DNA of 52,094 nucleotides from an uncultured Bacteroidaceae bacterium (GTDB taxonomy: Bacteria > Bacteroidota > Bacteroidia > Bacteroidales > Bacteroidaceae): positions 1 to 52,094 of the forward strand of contig CAKQRW010000020.1 in the NCBI GenBank assembly GCA_934271655.1, written 5' to 3'. Below the pieces are notes generated by a model. That model had not been told where the DNA came from. It did not search any database and worked only from the letters and a program-made list of their open reading frames with translations. Numbering within the stretch: the first letter of the stretch is position 1; each line of letters opens with the position of its first letter. Positions 52,074 to 52,094 of the stretch are shown one piece after another. Made by a program: the position numbers and the translations under genes.

Positions 52074-52094
52074 CACCATAATTTTAAAATCAAA

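Overview
The window reads as a chromosomal segment of a Bacteroidales bacterium, most likely Prevotella/Segatella-like (Prevotellaceae). Evidence: a SusC/SusD pair, a hybrid two-component regulator, a division/cell-wall cluster in Bacteroidetes order without murF or ddl, promoters of the Bacteroidetes type (-33 TTTG/TTG and -7 TAnnTTTG), near absence of Shine-Dalgarno sequences, and secreted proteins ending in a GKYMENGK-type tail that I associate with Prevotella. Genus assignment is inference.

Region 1 (1-22747) is an accessory glycan-utilisation region. On the + strand lie susC-like, susD-like and a small surface lipoprotein gene, then a MaoC-type hydratase. Convergent to them, on the - strand and read right to left, are a secreted GH128-like glycoside hydrolase, two large secreted modular paralogues, a hybrid two-component sensor/regulator and a small LuxR-type regulator. 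The three secreted proteins share a C-terminal tail, and the two paralogues share an exactly identical 387-bp module and a near-identical 164-bp 3' end with its terminator. A working model is that the GH128 enzyme cuts a beta-1,3-glucan-type polymer, SusC/D import the fragments, and the hybrid regulator senses them. The substrate is inferred from the enzyme family only.

Region 2 (22851-25577, - strand) holds priA, shortened so that it seems to lack the winged-helix domain, and a small outer-membrane barrel protein. A 0.9-kb gap without recognisable genes follows.

Region 3 (26389-43440, + strand) is the dcw cluster: mraZ, rsmH, ftsL-like, ftsI, murE, mraY, murD, ftsW, murG, murC, ftsQ, ftsA, ftsZ. 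It makes the lipid II precursor and builds the division septum. The mraZ promoter carries two TGGGG repeats at 10-bp spacing, the arrangement known for MraZ binding, and a second promoter precedes murG. The cluster ends at a strong terminator.

Region 4 (43441-52094) has an intergenic repeat family, gyrB, rpsT and tRNA-Glu(UUC) on the - strand, then recO, ribF, a DUF3109 gene, an unusual multi-zinc-knuckle protein and a stand-alone receiver protein on the + strand. The last 230 bases hold six copies of an AAGTRTCA iteron, a 22-bp tandem repeat and a good promoter pointing out of the window.

The best candidates for something undescribed are the module-exchanging secreted paralogues, the zinc-knuckle protein paired with an orphan receiver domain, the iteron cluster at the right end, and the interrupted signal-peptide frame of the SusC gene.
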